In this document: in pieces, positions 50,425-60,139 of the stretch
Layout of the letters: each line of letters begins with the position of its first letter
Numbering within the stretch: position 1 is the stretch's first letter
Assembly (NCBI GenBank): GCA_030412945.1
Contig: JAUHJS010000002.1
Coordinates: 74,022 to 138,021 of the forward strand
From: Shiella aurantiaca
GTDB lineage: Bacteria > Bacteroidota > Bacteroidia > Cytophagales > Cyclobacteriaceae
Reading direction: 5' to 3'
DNA: 64,000 nt
The notes under the pieces: generated by a model
Databases searched by the model: none
What the model was told of the DNA's origin: nothing
What the model saw: only the letters and a program-made list of their open reading frames with translations
Made by a program: the position numbers and the translations under genes

Positions 50425-50630
50425 GGTAGTAGGGGTGTTTTTTCGCAAGACGAGTGCTTGTGGCTTTTGTTACAATCAATTGCCTTGGCTGCTAGATGTG
50501 ACATATATAAGGCAGGTAAAACGTATAATAAGGTATTTTTCCCATCTATTTTATCTTATTTTCAATATTTGTGTAAAATAGAGTCAATTAATTGATTCTA
50601 TTTTGTATTTTCGTTTCAAATAAGTCGATT

Positions 50631-52058
50631 ATGCTTAAGGAAATATCCAAGAAACAAGTGTTAGATCGGATTCGCTTTGAGAATCCCTGGTGGGTTAATG
50701 GTAAAATTGAAGAGGATTATCAACAGATGCCCAGGCGTTTGTATTTTGATTTATTCAAACCCTTGGTGTATGAACGTGATATCCGAAGGGCTGTGGTTTT
50801 GATGGGGCCAAGACGTGTGGGCAAAACAGTGATGCTCTACCATATGGTGCAAGACATGATGGAAAGTGGGATTGATCCTATGAAGATTATTTTCATTACC
50901 ATCGAAAATCCCATCTATAACAATATGTCGCTTGAGCAACTTTTTTCTTATGCCAAAGAAGCTTCAGGCAAAAATGATACAAGCGACTGGTATATTATTT
51001 TTGATGAAATCCAATATTGCCGCAACTGGGAGGTTCACCTGAAGTCATTGGTGGATAGCTATCGAAAGGATAAGTTCATTGTATCGGGCTCAGCAGCAGC
51101 TGCACTAAAGTTTGCCAGCACGGAAAGTGGTGCCGGTCGATTTACCGATTTCCTATTGCCTCCGCTTACTTTTAATGAATACATCGCGCTCAAAGGATTG
51201 GATAGGCTTATCAAAACAATTGATATTGAGTGGAACGGAAAAGTGAAAGCTTTTTATTCTACCAATTATTTAGAAGAGCTTAACAAACACTTTATTGACT
51301 ATATAAATTTTGGAGGATATCCGGAAGTGATTTTCTCGGAAAAGATTCAGGCCAACCCCGGCAGGTATATTCGTCAAGATATTGTGGATAAGGTCTTGCT
51401 TAGGGATTTGCCAAGCCTATACGGCATTTCCGATACCCGAGAGCTCAATTCTTTGTTTACCACCATTGCGTATAATAGTGGCAATGAATTTTCATTGGAG
51501 ACTCTAAGCAGGCAATCGCAGGTACCTAAAAATACGCTTAAAAAGTATATTGAATACCTGGAAGCAGCCTACCTGATAAAGCAAGTAAAAAGGATAGACC
51601 AAAGTGGAAAACGATTCAAAAGGGATAATTTCTTTAAAATCTACCTTACCAATCCCTCTCTACGAAGTGCCTTGTTTTCTCCCCTTACCGCTACTGATGA
51701 AATGATGGGCAGCATGGTGGAAACGGCCATTTTTGCTCAATGGATGCATAAGGATTGGTTTACCCCTTGGTACGCACGCTGGAACAATGGGGAGGTGGAT
51801 ATGGTGGGCTTGGGCGATACGCTAAAACCGATTTGGGCGCTTGAAATCAAATGGACAGATCGGTATTTTGACAAACCCAATGAGCTTAAGAGTCTCATCA
51901 AGTTTTGCTATGAGAATAAGCTTCAAAATCCTATTATTACATCTATAAGCAAAGAAGGTAAAATTGATTATGAGGGGATTAACTGTCAATTCATTCCTTC
52001 CTCATCTTATGCGTACACCGTGGGGAAGAATACCTTGGATATGAAGACAAACAGATAG
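50631..52058 (+). CDS. AAA ATPase with DUF4143 domain
   Basis: This 475-residue cytoplasmic ATPase of the ATP-binding/DUF4143 family has Walker A in MGPRRVGKTVMLYHM, Walker B in DWYIIFDEIQYCRNWEVHL and a sensor segment FIVSGSAAAAL. LLPPLTFNEYIALKGL and PEVIFSEKIQ follow. The C-terminal DUF4143 half (YLTNPSLRSALF, EVDMVGLG, ALEIKWTDRY) resembles a restriction-endonuclease-like fold. Biological role is unknown; the family is widespread and often horizontally mobile. The ATG at 50631 is chosen over an upstream frame opening. Confidence 0.88.
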   Translation: MLKEISKKQVLDRIRFENPWWVNGKIEEDYQQMPRRLYFDLFKPLVYERDIRRAVVLMGPRRVGKTVMLYHMVQDMMESGIDPMKIIFITIENPIYNNMSLEQLFSYAKEASGKNDTSDWYIIFDEIQYCRNWEVHLKSLVDSYRKDKFIVSGSAAAALKFASTESGAGRFTDFLLPPLTFNEYIALKGLDRLIKTIDIEWNGKVKAFYSTNYLEELNKHFIDYINFGGYPEVIFSEKIQANPGRYIRQDIVDKVLLRDLPSLYGISDTRELNSLFTTIAYNSGNEFSLETLSRQSQVPKNTLKKYIEYLEAAYLIKQVKRIDQSGKRFKRDNFFKIYLTNPSLRSALFSPLTATDEMMGSMVETAIFAQWMHKDWFTPWYARWNNGEVDMVGLGDTLKPIWALEIKWTDRYFDKPNELKSLIKFCYENKLQNPIITSISKEGKIDYEGINCQFIPSSSYAYTVGKNTLDMKTNR

Positions 52059-52107
52059 GTACGCTTCTGTACGTTTTTAGTCACAAGCTGCTGTTGCTCT
52101 TTAAGCC

Positions 52108-53292
52108 TCACCTGTTTTGAGTGCGGCTCCTCTTAAAATCCAGAGGCGTCATGCCCGTATTCTTTTTAAAATGGCTAAAAAAGGTGCTTTTCGATTTGTA
52201 GCCCACCGATTTGCCTATTCCTTCTATGCTCAGATGCTCGAAAGAATCACTTTCTATCATGGCTTTGGCTTTTATGATGCGGTACTGCCCCAGTAAGTCA
52301 GAAAAGCTTTGGCCGTGTTCGGCATTGATCACAAAGGAGAGGTGATGCAGGGGTGCATCTACCAGTTCTGCCATTTTCTGGAGAGAGAAATCACTTGCGT
52401 AAATGGCAGGGTTATGGGCAAAAAAGTCATCAATCTCTTGTTTCAATGCTTCCCGCTTCGCTTTTTCGATTACTCCCTTGCTGGGGTTAAGCGTGGCACT
52501 TCCCTTTTGTTTTTCTTCCAATTGAAAGGTGGGCTCTTCTTCCCGTACGAGTCGGCCATCAAAAGCAAAATATACAATAAGTAAGGTTATGACATTAGAT
52601 GCCATGGGTACCAATATCATATCAATTAACTCATTGCTAATGTTGAAAAGGCCAAAAATAAATAACAATATTGAAAGGCTAATTAGTAGCCTTACGAAAG
52701 TGCGTACAAATCGATAGCGCCTTCGGATAATGTGTTCAGGGTTATAGTTTTGAGTAAGATAATTTGCTTTTCTGAGAAAGAAAATGAAGTAAATACTATG
52801 CGCTAAAAAGGACAAGTATAAGGGAATCAAATTTGCTAATGCAAGGCCGCTTTCCCATTGGTAGGAGAAAATGTCCTGCGTGAATTCAAGTTTTGCCTCG
52901 GAGTCAAAAAAGAATAAATAGATGCCGGCTAAAATAAAGTCAAATGACGCATGGCCCCACATATACACCTGAAACAATCTTCCTTTTTTTAAGGGAATTC
53001 GGAGCGTTTCATACAAAAACAATATGCATAAGGGATAGTAAAGAAGACTAAAGGCTGAACCCACAAAGGTTAAAACAACGAATTGCTCTAGGCCCAGAAA
53101 ATTTAAAAAATTGGAGATTAATAAGGGGATGGCGCTTCCAATAATAAAGGCAAGCAACCTATTGAACCGCCTATTGCTTCTTTGAAAATAGAATAGAAAA
53201 AAAAGTAAGAGCTTATTGGCAATAGTAAATACAGAGATGAAAAGATAAACTTGGGGCCAGTTCATTAGGGAATAAAATTTCACAAACATCAC
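52108..53292 (-). CDS. Membrane-anchored AraC-family regulator
   Basis: The 394-residue protein joins an N-terminal domain of about seven membrane segments (VYLFISVFTIANKLLLFFLF to ITLLIVYFAF, residues 15-245) to a cytoplasmic linker and a C-terminal AraC helix-turn-helix pair (FSLQKMAELVDAPLHHLSFV, then EGIGKSVGYKSKSTFFSHF and GMTPLDFKR). This 7TM-AraC layout is common in Bacteroidota and implies direct sensing at the membrane. It is divergent from a four-gene surface lipoprotein operon, the probable target. Confidence 0.9.
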   Translation of the reverse strand: MMFVKFYSLMNWPQVYLFISVFTIANKLLLFFLFYFQRSNRRFNRLLAFIIGSAIPLLISNFLNFLGLEQFVVLTFVGSAFSLLYYPLCILFLYETLRIPLKKGRLFQVYMWGHASFDFILAGIYLFFFDSEAKLEFTQDIFSYQWESGLALANLIPLYLSFLAHSIYFIFFLRKANYLTQNYNPEHIIRRRYRFVRTFVRLLISLSILLFIFGLFNISNELIDMILVPMASNVITLLIVYFAFDGRLVREEEPTFQLEEKQKGSATLNPSKGVIEKAKREALKQEIDDFFAHNPAIYASDFSLQKMAELVDAPLHHLSFVINAEHGQSFSDLLGQYRIIKAKAMIESDSFEHLSIEGIGKSVGYKSKSTFFSHFKKNTGMTPLDFKRSRTQNR

Positions 53293-53338
53293 AAGTTAAG
53301 CCCTACTTTTGTTTTGGCAATAGCCGGTGGTCAATTAA

Positions 53339-53355
53339 TCGATTTAGTTCGATTT
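53339..53355. promoter_or_regulatory. Phased TCGATTT direct repeat, possible AraC operator
   Basis: TCGATTT occurs at 53339-53345 and 53349-53355, exactly 10 bases apart, between the divergent AraC-type gene and the lipoprotein operon. AraC proteins often bind direct half-sites one helical turn apart. GGTCAATT also occurs twice in this region (about 53329 and 53441). Confidence 0.35.
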
Positions 53356-53519
53356 TATAATATCGCACTCCATTTCATCTAAAACAGCCTTTCTTTCTTT
53401 ATTCTTCCTATAATTTCGGGTTTACCTTAAGGTACACACGCGGTCAATTGCGCATCACATACTGCTCGAGCACTGGTGTGAATACCTTATTTGATCCCCA
53501 AAATATGAAGTTGAGAAAC

Positions 53520-54254
53520 ATGAAACACCTTATTGTTTTGCTTTTAGGCCTCACCTTAAGCCTATCAAGTTACGCCCAGTTATCCACCTATCAGTTTGAT
53601 GGCCAGAAAGTCATGCGATTAGCCCTTTTCTATGGCTCGCTCACTAACGAGTGGTCGGGGAAGATTGAAGACGAATCGCACAGCACCGTGGTTTTTGACT
53701 GGAGCCGAACCCGCTCTACTTTTGGCTGGGGGAAGTATCAGGCCAGCCACCGCTTCAAAATTTTGGGCGATGTGATATCCTCACTTTACACCGGAGGCAT
53801 TCTGCACAAAACCCCTCCGGGCACTCCTTACCTAAGTAGCTTTCTGGGTTGGCATAATTTTGCCCTTTCGGCTTTGTACACTAAGCATGCGCAAGTTTCG
53901 CTGGGGCTTCATGCGGGCGATTACTTGTATGGTATACATGGGCTACATCCTGATAGGGATTCTGACCAGAATACCAGTGGCACCCGCTATTACTATGGGG
54001 GATTCGGTCCTGCTTGGATGGCCGATGTAGCTCTTGGCAAAAGCGGATTCTTTATTCACTACGAAGGCTCTTATGCCTTCACGGTTGGGGAAGAGCCTTT
54101 GGCAGTTGCTCCCGATGTAAAGCCCCGTATTCTGAATCAAATGTTCGAGTTACGTTTCCGCAAATTGTTCTTCAATGTGGAAGTAGTATATGGACTAAAT
54201 GACTGGGGCAATCGTATCAAGCGTCAGCAATTTGGGATAGGTGTCCAAATTTAA
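53520..54254 (+). CDS. Outer-membrane barrel-like protein, first gene of the lipoprotein operon
   Basis: I do not recognise a family. The ATG at 53520 gives a clean signal peptide (MKHLIVLLLGLTLSLSSYAQ) and 244 residues; the frame is open further upstream and includes another ATG at 53505. The mature protein has alternating beta strands with many Gly, Tyr and Phe (ALSALYTKHAQVSLGLHAGDY, GGFGPAWMADVALG) and ends QQFGIGVQI, like a small outer-membrane barrel. Its end overlaps the frame of the next gene, whose ATG follows 10 bases after the stop. Confidence 0.7.
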   Translation: MKHLIVLLLGLTLSLSSYAQLSTYQFDGQKVMRLALFYGSLTNEWSGKIEDESHSTVVFDWSRTRSTFGWGKYQASHRFKILGDVISSLYTGGILHKTPPGTPYLSSFLGWHNFALSALYTKHAQVSLGLHAGDYLYGIHGLHPDRDSDQNTSGTRYYYGGFGPAWMADVALGKSGFFIHYEGSYAFTVGEEPLAVAPDVKPRILNQMFELRFRKLFFNVEVVYGLNDWGNRIKRQQFGIGVQI

Positions 54255-54264
54255 TCTTCACCCG

Positions 54265-54972
54265 ATGAAATACACGAATGTACTTGCTCTCTTCCTTGTG
54301 TTGCTTCTTTTTGGATGCGTAGTGGAAGATGACAGAACCCCGCCATGTACCAAATGGGAGGTGCAGATTAACAATCCGGAGGCAAGTGTGAAGATTGAAA
54401 ATGGCAAGCTGATAGTGGATATTCCTAATCCCACTTCTTTTACCGATGTACGCCTGGTGCAGGTGCAGCAAAACGAACTGCACGCAGTGGTGGGTGCTTG
54501 GTTCAATGGAACCATAGAGGCACAATCATCCAATGAAGAAAAAGCCTATGCGGAAATGCGGTTTTCCTTTGCTTATCAGGCCAATATCCCTAATTCTTTT
54601 GTGGGCATGGCCGTGACCTCAGAGGGAGCACTTAAAGGGTATGTGGATGATAAGCGTGTGTATAGTGCGCGAGGAGGTAATTATTTCTTCTACGCAGAAG
54701 GTACCTCGGCTGTATTTGAAACCAATCATGAGCTCAATCCACAAGCCATTTCCCCCATTTCGGCAAGCAGCAAAGTCTTCTACATCGACTTTGGCGTAGA
54801 TCCGGCCATTTCTCATTTCAATCCTATTGCTTCCCTACATGCAGAGCTTGACTTTGTCAAGTTTGGCGATCGTGTTTTGACTCCCTTTGACGAATCGCAA
54901 ATGAAAGAGAAGGATAAAAAGGGGCTGGGCTTTGTTTGGGATGATTTTGAGTGTAATTCCTTAAAGGATTAA
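54265..54972 (+). CDS. Surface lipoprotein, unknown
   Basis: The ATG at 54265 gives MKYTNVLALFLVLLLFGCV with a lipobox and 235 residues. The acidic VVEDDRTPP after the Cys resembles signals that carry Bacteroidota lipoproteins to the cell surface. The mature part is beta-rich with one Cys pair (PPC and DDFEC) and may be a sandwich fold. It sits between the barrel protein and another lipoprotein, with 2 bases to the next start. Confidence 0.7.
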   Translation: MKYTNVLALFLVLLLFGCVVEDDRTPPCTKWEVQINNPEASVKIENGKLIVDIPNPTSFTDVRLVQVQQNELHAVVGAWFNGTIEAQSSNEEKAYAEMRFSFAYQANIPNSFVGMAVTSEGALKGYVDDKRVYSARGGNYFFYAEGTSAVFETNHELNPQAISPISASSKVFYIDFGVDPAISHFNPIASLHAELDFVKFGDRVLTPFDESQMKEKDKKGLGFVWDDFECNSLKD

Positions 54973-54974
54973 CC

Positions 54975-55493
54975 ATGCATAAGATAGTAATAAGTGCTTT
55001 GTTGATGTTCGTTTTTTTTGCTTCCTGTGAAGAAAAACCCGAGCCGCTAGGATCATGTGAAGATGGCCAATGGGCCAAAGCCAACCGTAACGGTGAAGCG
55101 CATTGTATGGGTGCTGTGGAGGTGACGTATTGGAATGCAAACACCAATTCCGCCAAAATAATCCTATTCACCCGCGATGAATCGCTTACCACACTCACGC
55201 CAGAAATTAATGCTGAATTTAGCGTTCCCATTGAGGGGGTTACGCTAAATACGGCTTATCCTCTTATCGAAGGTAAAATCTTAGATGCCGATGTAATCAC
55301 AGAAGGGAGCCTGACGCTGTTGGTGTTTGACCCTCCCGGAACCCAAAACTCCGGATGTATCGCGGGTACTTTTTCGCTGAAAGCCGAGTCGGGCGGTGTT
55401 ACTACTTTTGAATATACCGAGGGCACCTTTGTTTTTGCTAAGGGGCAAGGCGCGGATAATTACTACGCCCCATCCTCTTGTAATCCATTTTAA
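54975..55493 (+). CDS. Surface lipoprotein, unknown
   Basis: The 172-residue lipoprotein has the signal LLMFVFFASCEEKPEP, again with acidic residues straight after the lipid-modified Cys. Four more Cys (SCEDG, AHCMG, SGCIAG and SSCNPF) suggest disulfides. The mature part looks like a small beta sandwich, similar in style to the lipocalin-like DUF6252 group, but family membership is not certain. It is the third gene of a tightly packed operon. Confidence 0.7.
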   Translation: MHKIVISALLMFVFFASCEEKPEPLGSCEDGQWAKANRNGEAHCMGAVEVTYWNANTNSAKIILFTRDESLTTLTPEINAEFSVPIEGVTLNTAYPLIEGKILDADVITEGSLTLLVFDPPGTQNSGCIAGTFSLKAESGGVTTFEYTEGTFVFAKGQGADNYYAPSSCNPF

Positions 55494-55505
55494 CACCATC
55501 TCTTC

Positions 55506-56684
55506 ATGAAATATCCCTTTCTAAATGCAGTACTCCTTGTGTCCATATTAGCAGGTTGCGACCTGCTCAATCAAGAGGAGGATTGCCCCATTACAGCAGA
55601 ACCACTAACGGATGAGGATTATACACTTACCCAAGATGTGGTGTACCACAATACCGTCAGCGGAGATGTGTATTACATAGCCGGAGAATGCTTTGGCGGA
55701 AGCGCAGAGCTTGTGTGGGACTATTCTGGAGAAGTGTACGAAGTGAATGGCCGTGTGCATGAGGTGCTTAGCAGCGGTACTATGTGTGTGGAATTGCATT
55801 CAGGTGATGGGAAAACCGATCCACTTTGCAAGGACGTTACCGTTCACCGAAAACACGTTTGGGCCACGCATTATCTGGATTTCCCGGGAGGAAAAACCAA
55901 ACAAAGTGTGGTGATGAACATCAACGGCACCATTTATTCCGGTTTTGGCATGTTCAATAACTGGTATCGCTTCGATACCCTAACCTTCCGCTGGACAGAA
56001 AGGACGAATATTCCTAATTTGCTCGATTTCAATGCTTTTGCAGGGTTTGCTATCAATGGAAAAGGCTACCTGGTCGGCAACAATTCTATTTTGTATGAAT
56101 ACAATCCCTCAGCCGATACTTGGACCAATAAGGGGCAGCTTCCCACACTGGTTTCTTCCATGCTCAACCTAGGAGCATTTGGTGATCGCGCACAGTACGA
56201 TAATCCTGTACTTGGGATATCGGAAGGTGGAAAAGGTTATTTCGGCATTGGAGCCTTGGAACATCTCTACGAATACAATCCGGCCACCAATCAATGGACT
56301 CAGCTGGCCGACCGACCCGAGCGAGGAAAAGTAGGTGAGCTCTTTTTTGCCTATCAGGGAAAAATCTACACGGGTAAATATGTATATGATATCGCCACCG
56401 ACACCTGGGCCAGAGGAGGTGAAAACTTCTCTGTCGATGCGGGTTTTGCGCTCGGTTTCGTGCCCTTCAAAGGAGTGATGTATGGATGCTGGGAGAATAA
56501 AACCGTGCAATTTGATGGAGAGGAAGTTACCGAAGTAGATTTGGAAGGAGCCACTATGTTTACCAATGCGCCTAGTGGTTTGTTTGGCAATGGAGCTGCT
56601 ACCGGTGATATTGTCGTCTTTCCCCGATTGATGGGTATGCTGGGTCAAGACGAAATCCTTTGGCGATACTATATCGATAAGTAG
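55506..56684 (+). CDS. Kelch-repeat surface lipoprotein
   Basis: The 392-residue lipoprotein (signal VLLVSILAGCDLLNQEED, acidic after the Cys) begins with a beta domain (VYYIAGECFGGSAELVW). From about residue 130 it has Kelch-type propeller blades (NGTIYSGFGMFNNWYRFDTL, LYEYNPSADTWTNKGQLP, LYEYNPATNQWTQLADRP, VYDIATDTWARGG). Kelch propellers bind proteins or glycans. It is the last gene of the operon divergent from the AraC-type regulator. Confidence 0.82.
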   Translation: MKYPFLNAVLLVSILAGCDLLNQEEDCPITAEPLTDEDYTLTQDVVYHNTVSGDVYYIAGECFGGSAELVWDYSGEVYEVNGRVHEVLSSGTMCVELHSGDGKTDPLCKDVTVHRKHVWATHYLDFPGGKTKQSVVMNINGTIYSGFGMFNNWYRFDTLTFRWTERTNIPNLLDFNAFAGFAINGKGYLVGNNSILYEYNPSADTWTNKGQLPTLVSSMLNLGAFGDRAQYDNPVLGISEGGKGYFGIGALEHLYEYNPATNQWTQLADRPERGKVGELFFAYQGKIYTGKYVYDIATDTWARGGENFSVDAGFALGFVPFKGVMYGCWENKTVQFDGEEVTEVDLEGATMFTNAPSGLFGNGAATGDIVVFPRLMGMLGQDEILWRYYIDK

Positions 56685-56783
56685 GCTGATGTGCACAATC
56701 CTATCAAGAAGGATGATTTTTGTTCCCACAAAAAAGAAATGCTAAAAAGCCTTCTTAGCCTCTCATCCCATCAAACAAATTCC

Positions 56784-56791
56784 TATTTTTG
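56784..56791 (+). promoter_or_regulatory. -7 box of aspS
   Basis: TATTTTTG matches TAnnTTTG exactly, 28 bases before the aspS ATG. Confidence 0.55.
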
Positions 56792-56819
56792 CCCCTCGGA
56801 TTTATAGGAAATCAAGATT

Positions 56820-58613
56820 ATGCTAAGAACACATACTTGCGGGGAGCTCCGCGCTAGCGATATTAACAAAGAAGTAAGCCTCTGTGGCTGGGTACAGCGC
56901 GTACGCAACAAAGGGGGCATGGTGTGGGTAGATTTACGCGACCGCTACGGCATCACGCAGCTGATTTTTGAAGAGGGCAAAACCGAGGCAGCCTTACTGG
57001 CCGAAGCTGGAAAGCTGGGTCGTGAGTTTGTGGTGAAAGCCAGCGGAACCGTAATTGAGCGTGTAGCCAAAAACGATAAAATGCCTACTGGCGATATCGA
57101 AATAAAGGTGGCGGCTTTAGAAGTGCTCAATGCCGCTAAAATTCCACCTTTTTTGATTGAAGACGAAACTGATGGGGGCGATGAGCTCCGCATGAAATAC
57201 CGCTACCTCGATTTGCGCAGAAATCCGGTGCGTGAGAACTTGGTATTGCGTCATAAAATGGGTCAAGAAACCCGCAGGTATTTGGATGCCCAACATTTTA
57301 TTGAGGTAGAAACGCCTGTCTTGATCAAATCCACGCCCGAAGGCGCCCGCGATTTCGTGGTGCCTAGCCGTGTGAATCCCGGTGAATTTTATGCCTTGCC
57401 GCAATCGCCCCAAACGTTTAAGCAATTGCTGATGGTGAGTGGCTTCGACCGCTATTTCCAGATTGTGAAATGCTTCCGCGATGAGGACCTTCGTGCCGAC
57501 CGCCAGCCGGAATTTACCCAAATCGACTGCGAGATGTCTTTCGTGACCCAAGAAGATATCTTGAATACCTTCGAAGGTTTGGTGCGCCATCTGTTCAAAG
57601 CCGTAAAAGGTATTGACCTAAAAGAATTTCCCCGCATGAGCTATAACGATGCCATGCGCTACTATGGCTCCGACAAGCCCGATACCCGCTTTGAAATGAA
57701 GTTTGTGGAACTCAAATCGCCTCAAGGCGAGCGCGTGATTTCCCAAAACAATCCTGATTTGGTATCAGGTAAAGATTTCCCGGTATTCGATGCGGCTGAG
57801 GCGGTAATCGGTATCGTGGTCAAAGGCTGTGCCGAATATACCCGCAAGCAGCTCGATGAGCTTACCGAGTATGTGAAGCGCCCGCAGATTGGTGCCAAAG
57901 GCCTGATTTATGCGCGCTACAATGCCGATGGAAGCATTAAATCATCGGTAGATAAGTTCTATTCTGAAGAAGATTTGAAGAAATGGGCTTCGGCCATGAA
58001 TGCCCAGCCAGGCGATTTGATGCTGATTCTTCCCGGGGAAGCCGATAAAGCCCGCAAGCAGCTTAACGAACTTCGCCTGCGAGTGGGTAGCGACCTTGGC
58101 CTGCGCGATAAAAATACGTATTCTACCTTGTGGGTGCTCGATTTCCCGCTACTGGAGTTTGATGAAGAAAGTGGCCGCTGGCATGCCATGCACCATCCGT
58201 TCACTTCACCCAAGCCCGATGATATGGCTTTGCTAGACACCAATCCGGGTGCGGTGCGCGCCAATGCTTACGACTGCGTGATTAATGGCGTGGAAGTGGG
58301 AGGAGGTTCCATTCGTATTCACGATAGGGCCACGCAGCAGCTGATGTTCAAATACCTCGGCTTTAGTGAGGAAGAAGCACAAAAGCAGTTTGGCTTTTTG
58401 ATGGAAGCATTTGAGTACGGAGCGCCTCCTCACGGGGGTATTGCCTTTGGTTTCGACCGCCTATGCTCGCTATTTGGTGGTGCCGATTCGATCCGCGATT
58501 TTATTGCCTTCCCGAAAAACAACTCCGGCCGCGATGTGATGATCGATTCGCCATCTACTATCGATAGCAAGCAATTAGAAGAACTTAGTATAGCGGTGAG
58601 CTTGAAGAAGTAA
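56820..58613 (+). CDS. aspS: Aspartyl-tRNA synthetase
   Basis: AspRS charges tRNA-Asp. The 597-residue class II enzyme has the N-terminal OB anticodon-binding domain ([20 protein letters not shown]), motif 2 ([18 protein letters not shown]), the bacterial GAD insertion domain (about residues 290-410) and motif 3 ([15 protein letters not shown]). The length is typical of the bacterial D-type. It is transcribed alone, between its own promoter and terminator. Confidence 0.97.
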   Translation: MLRTHTCGELRASDINKEVSLCGWVQRVRNKGGMVWVDLRDRYGITQLIFEEGKTEAALLAEAGKLGREFVVKASGTVIERVAKNDKMPTGDIEIKVAALEVLNAAKIPPFLIEDETDGGDELRMKYRYLDLRRNPVRENLVLRHKMGQETRRYLDAQHFIEVETPVLIKSTPEGARDFVVPSRVNPGEFYALPQSPQTFKQLLMVSGFDRYFQIVKCFRDEDLRADRQPEFTQIDCEMSFVTQEDILNTFEGLVRHLFKAVKGIDLKEFPRMSYNDAMRYYGSDKPDTRFEMKFVELKSPQGERVISQNNPDLVSGKDFPVFDAAEAVIGIVVKGCAEYTRKQLDELTEYVKRPQIGAKGLIYARYNADGSIKSSVDKFYSEEDLKKWASAMNAQPGDLMLILPGEADKARKQLNELRLRVGSDLGLRDKNTYSTLWVLDFPLLEFDEESGRWHAMHHPFTSPKPDDMALLDTNPGAVRANAYDCVINGVEVGGGSIRIHDRATQQLMFKYLGFSEEEAQKQFGFLMEAFEYGAPPHGGIAFGFDRLCSLFGGADSIRDFIAFPKNNSGRDVMIDSPSTIDSKQLEELSIAVSLKK

Positions 58614-58629
58614 ATATAATTAAGGTTTT

Positions 58630-58670
58630 AAAAAGGGATTTTATCTGATTTTCAGTGAAATCCCTTTTTT
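58630..58670 (+). terminator. Terminator of aspS
   Basis: The 12-bp stem AAAAAGGGATTT / AAATCCCTTTTT with a 16-base loop ends in a T run, 16 bases after the stop. Confidence 0.8.
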
Positions 58671-58729
58671 GTTAGTTGTATTTCTTGGCTTTATGATTTT
58701 TTTCCTACCTTCACAAAACCCCCTTTTAT

Positions 58730-58957
58730 ATGCGTACAGCAATTCGCATGGCCCTCACTTTTAGCACCTTTGTGTTGCTCGGCTTTCTTTTCTCTTCTTG
58801 TGCCGATAAGGCTTGTCCCACCTACACGGTATACAAAGTAAACCGCGACAAAGGCTTGGCCACCAACCGTAGTATTTATGATAATTACAAGCCCAATAGC
58901 CTTAAAATGAATAAGAATACGGCATCCAGCAGCCGAGCCATTAATAAAAATTGGTAG
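58730..58957 (+). CDS. Small lipoprotein, unknown
   Basis: This 75-residue protein has a lipoprotein signal (STFVLLGFLFSSCADK). The short basic mature part (CPTYTVYKVNRDKGLAT, NKNTASSSRAINKNW) has no recognised domain. The strong lipobox and its own spacing make it likely a real gene. Small basic lipoproteins of this kind are common in Bacteroidota envelopes. Confidence 0.65.
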   Translation: MRTAIRMALTFSTFVLLGFLFSSCADKACPTYTVYKVNRDKGLATNRSIYDNYKPNSLKMNKNTASSSRAINKNW

Positions 58958-59111
58958 GGCATGGTTTTTGTGAAATAATGTCCCTGCTCTGGTCGTTAGC
59001 CGAGGGAGCTTACTTAGCTGTTTTGGTCTTGGCCAAACGGTAGCGGTGAGCCTTTAGCAAAGCCATGAGTAGGCCCTTAATTAAAATCTTTCACTATAAA
59101 CAACCAGTAAA

Positions 59112-59921
59112 ATGAACAAGAAGACCCTCTCTATGCTAGTAGGCGTATTATGCCTTTCTCAACTTACTCTTGCCCAAACGGACAGTACCTCAAGAACCCC
59201 TCAAAACAAAGACTTTATGGTTGAACTCAATTTCAATCCCTTTGGCGGACAAGGAGTTTTTAACATCGATAATCTGCGGACTAAATATTGGATTAGCGAC
59301 AAAGTTGCCTTACGATTAGGCTTTCAGTTTGATTATAATTCGAACGAACTTACTGATGCGGATTACCAAGGCGATAGCAGGGATCGATCTTCCTATAGCG
59401 AGCAATCGCTTTTACTAGGAATAAATCCGGGGATAGAATATAGATTTCGGCAGAATAATAGGGTTTCGCCTTATGTGGGTGTGGAGTTGGCTTATCGTAA
59501 AAAGTCCTCAAGTGCAAACTATACCGATTATATTCCATACTATGATGTTTCACAAGACAGATATTCCTATGAGCTTGTGGATTATACCGTAGAAGGCGTT
59601 TGGCGTGAATTCTATTCGGAATTCAATGGCGATTTCTACTACTCAAGGGTACGCTATGACCAGGAAAGAGGATTTACGTCTTACGGTGCCAATCTATTAT
59701 TTGGGACAGATGTTTTTCTTTGGAAAGGTTTGTATATGGGTTTTGAGTTTGGCTTAGGTTATCATCTGATGAAATATGCTCAGATAGAGGTAGTGGTTGA
59801 TAACCGTGAATTGGCTCCGGATTCGTTTTTTGAAGATGAAGAATTTAGTTATCCGTCTAGCAAGAGTGGAGAATTTGGCCTGTATTACAATAATTCTATC
59901 CGTTTAGGAGTCTTGTTTTAA
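59112..59921 (+). CDS. Outer-membrane beta-barrel protein
   Basis: The 269-residue protein has a Sec signal (LSMLVGVLCLSQLTLAQ). Amphipathic strands rich in Tyr, Phe and Gly (KVALRLGFQFDYNSNEL, GINPGIEYRFRQNNRVSPYV, LYMGFEFGLGYHLMKYAQIEV) end with NNSIRLGVLF, with a terminal aromatic as recognised by BamA. It resembles the general Bacteroidota 'outer membrane beta-barrel' family. Tyr/Asp-rich loops near residues 135-190 would be exposed. Function unknown. Confidence 0.82.
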   Translation: MNKKTLSMLVGVLCLSQLTLAQTDSTSRTPQNKDFMVELNFNPFGGQGVFNIDNLRTKYWISDKVALRLGFQFDYNSNELTDADYQGDSRDRSSYSEQSLLLGINPGIEYRFRQNNRVSPYVGVELAYRKKSSSANYTDYIPYYDVSQDRYSYELVDYTVEGVWREFYSEFNGDFYYSRVRYDQERGFTSYGANLLFGTDVFLWKGLYMGFEFGLGYHLMKYAQIEVVVDNRELAPDSFFEDEEFSYPSSKSGEFGLYYNNSIRLGVLF

Positions 59922-59940
59922 TTGAGTAAATTGATGACTT

Positions 59941-59974
59941 AGCCCTTTATAAATTCTGTTACTTGTAAAGGGCT
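59941..59974 (+). terminator. Terminator of the beta-barrel gene
   Basis: A perfect 9-bp stem AGCCCTTTA / TAAAGGGCT with a 16-base loop is followed by ATTTTATTTT. Confidence 0.8.
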
Positions 59975-59990
59975 ATTTTATTTTCCCAAG

Positions 59991-60008
59991 GTCAGTGTCC
60001 TCACTGAC
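59991..60008. repeat. REP-like palindrome with GTGTCCTCAC core, copy 1
   Basis: GTCAGTG and CACTGAC flank a TCCT loop, extended by a G-T and an A-T pair on the outside. The core GTGTCCTCAC and loop are shared with the palindrome at 62618-62655, while the outer stem differs but stays paired. Confidence 0.55.
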
Positions 60009-60026
60009 TTGCCACACGTTATAAAC

Positions 60027-60054
60027 CTCCATCAACCAACAACTGTCAACTATC
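60027..60054. repeat. Dispersed 28-bp repeat, copy 2
   Basis: This copy is 25/28 identical to 2431-2458 and lies 18 bases after the REP-like palindrome, upstream of the amidase gene. Confidence 0.5.
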
Positions 60055-60139
60055 TCCCAGATCCAGACTCGCATTGTGATGAAAGGCAAAACATTCTCCC
60101 GAAGTTTTTGGTAATTTTCTTTTCCAAAACTTCATCCCG

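Noticed and set aside
58980-59080. Possible tRNA or small RNA between the small lipoprotein and the barrel gene
   Set aside because: No cloverleaf with T-arm and CCA-side pairing could be formed; nothing specific is supported there.
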